From the NCBI GenBank assembly GCA_009982845.1, contig JAADKB010000009.1, positions 434,001-498,000 on the forward strand: DNA of 64,000 bases. Direction: 5' to 3'. The translations under genes and the position numbers were made by a program. Each line of letters starts with the position of its first letter. The first letter of the stretch is position 1. The notes under the pieces are model-generated. The model was not told the DNA's origin. It did not search any database and saw only the letters and a list, made by a program, of their open reading frames with translations. Below are positions 63,211 to 64,000 of this stretch, one piece after another. The DNA comes from Delphinella strobiligena. Taxonomy: Eukaryota; Ascomycota; Dothideomycetes; Dothideales; Dothioraceae.

Positions 63211-64000
63211 TTTGAAGCGTTTGCGAGATGTTCCTAGAGCGGTAAGGCGTTTCTATCTTGCAGGCTCCTTCTCATGCGGTCAGAAGCGCGGGACGCAATG
63301 TTGAAGATCTTCTTGTGAAGATGGAGGTCGTGTTTCGAGCGCGGTGAGGCCTCTCAATCTTGCGCGTGCCTTCCCACGATGTCGCGAGTACGGGTTGCAG
63401 TGTTGGAGATCTCCCTCTAGAGCTGGAGGCAGGCTGTCGTTCTTGGTAGTTCTGAAAAGCCCAAGAGGACGACGTTAGTGTCCATTGTGGCATTTAGGTG
63501 AGTCAAAAAAAAAGAGGTTTCAATGGAATAAGGGGATGAACAGGGACGCGTCGCGGGGACGACAGGCGCGTCAATGAACAACGTGCTGGAGCCTTACAAT
63601 TTAAGTCTGGTGCGCGATGCAGTGTCAATGGTTTGGGTAAGGGACTGAGTGAATTGATCTGAATTGGCCGAGTGAATTGTAAAGGGGCGACAAGTGACGA
63701 AGAAGCAGGATTGACGTAGGCCAACTTCTCTGAATGCTCTGCTTGTTGCGAAGCAGCAATCCGGCGTAGGCGGCTGTCTGGGAGAAAGTTAGGATGGAGG
63801 TGTGCAAGTCACGTGGAAGTAATGGTCCGGTCCAACAACAGAAGTGATGCGTTGTTAGGCTCGGAGATAGGGTCGCTTACCTCCCAATCTGCTGTAGGAG
63901 ATGGCAGTTGCGGTTTGTGGTGTGATCAGTGGGCGCAACCGCGGAAAGAGAAGAATTGACAAGCTGTGAAAGGCCGTTGTGCTCTGCTGAGCGGTATGAG
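63211..64000. other. Upstream region at window edge
   Basis: About 790 bp upstream of the AT-hook gene. It contains the 102-bp imperfect duplication at 63239-63440. ORFs here are short and unsupported; any gene further right is outside the window. Confidence 0.45.
63239..63440. repeat. Imperfect ~102-bp tandem duplication
   Basis: Two degenerate units begin GCGGTAAGGCG (63239) and GCGGTGAGGCC (63341). Each continues with a TCTTGC element, a CACGATG/CATGCGG element, a G-A-G-A-T-C-T core and a TGGAGG element in the same order. Confidence 0.6.

Overview
The window is nuclear DNA of a filamentous ascomycete (Pezizomycotina), most likely a Dothideomycete; the class is my inference from protein style and is not proven. 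The evidence is eukaryotic: most genes have short introns (mostly about 50-130 bp) with GT donors and TAG/CAG acceptors, and the gene set (Epl1, Snt1-like, CENP-A, Dcp1, Kae1, Cwc27, Get5, derlin, Ale1, cofilin, Hsp60, deoxyhypusine synthase) is ordinary fungal housekeeping. I recognise no intact transposon, rRNA, tRNA or CRISPR. Genes alternate strand with no operon logic, although several are head to head over 230-700 bp.

Layout. 1-7.4 kb is gene-poor and partly unclear: the 3' end of an F-box-like gene, a fungal-specific transcription-factor-domain gene without a zinc cluster, then about 4 kb with only weak or broken ORFs. 7.4-17.9 kb is dense: Knr4/Smi1, a lipid-droplet hydrolase, EPL1, an Rkm4-type SET methyltransferase, KAE1 and a small basic nuclear protein. 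19.6-27.2 kb holds DCP1, a cytosolic-type arylsulfatase head to head with an MFS sugar transporter, and a hotdog thioesterase. 27.8-33 kb holds a 994-residue MATH / degenerate USP / MORN / RING protein and deoxyhypusine synthase. 33.8-42 kb holds a very large SANT-domain corepressor (Snt1-like) and a Glu-rich Myb-like protein. 42.8-50.8 kb holds a secreted S41-type peptidase broken by a homopolymer frameshift, GET5 and CWC27 (divergent), a derlin, and a three-exon CENP-A gene that no single long ORF reveals. 51.9-59.1 kb holds an unknown protein, the MBOAT acyltransferase ALE1, cofilin with a start-codon-only exon plus an 11-nt microexon, and HSP60. 61-63.2 kb holds an AT-hook nuclear protein with a coding minisatellite.

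The genes do not form one pathway. Loose themes are chromatin (EPL1, Snt1-like, CENP-A), mRNA turnover and splicing (DCP1, CWC27), translation (KAE1, Rkm4, deoxyhypusine synthase) and ER/membrane biology (GET5, derlin, ALE1, LDAH). The most unusual item is the MATH/USP/MORN/RING protein: its deubiquitinase fold appears to have lost its catalytic Cys and His while a ubiquitin-ligase RING is attached. Other points worth checking are introns with AAG acceptors, the S41 frameshift, and a 57-bp tandem duplication spanning a stop codon.
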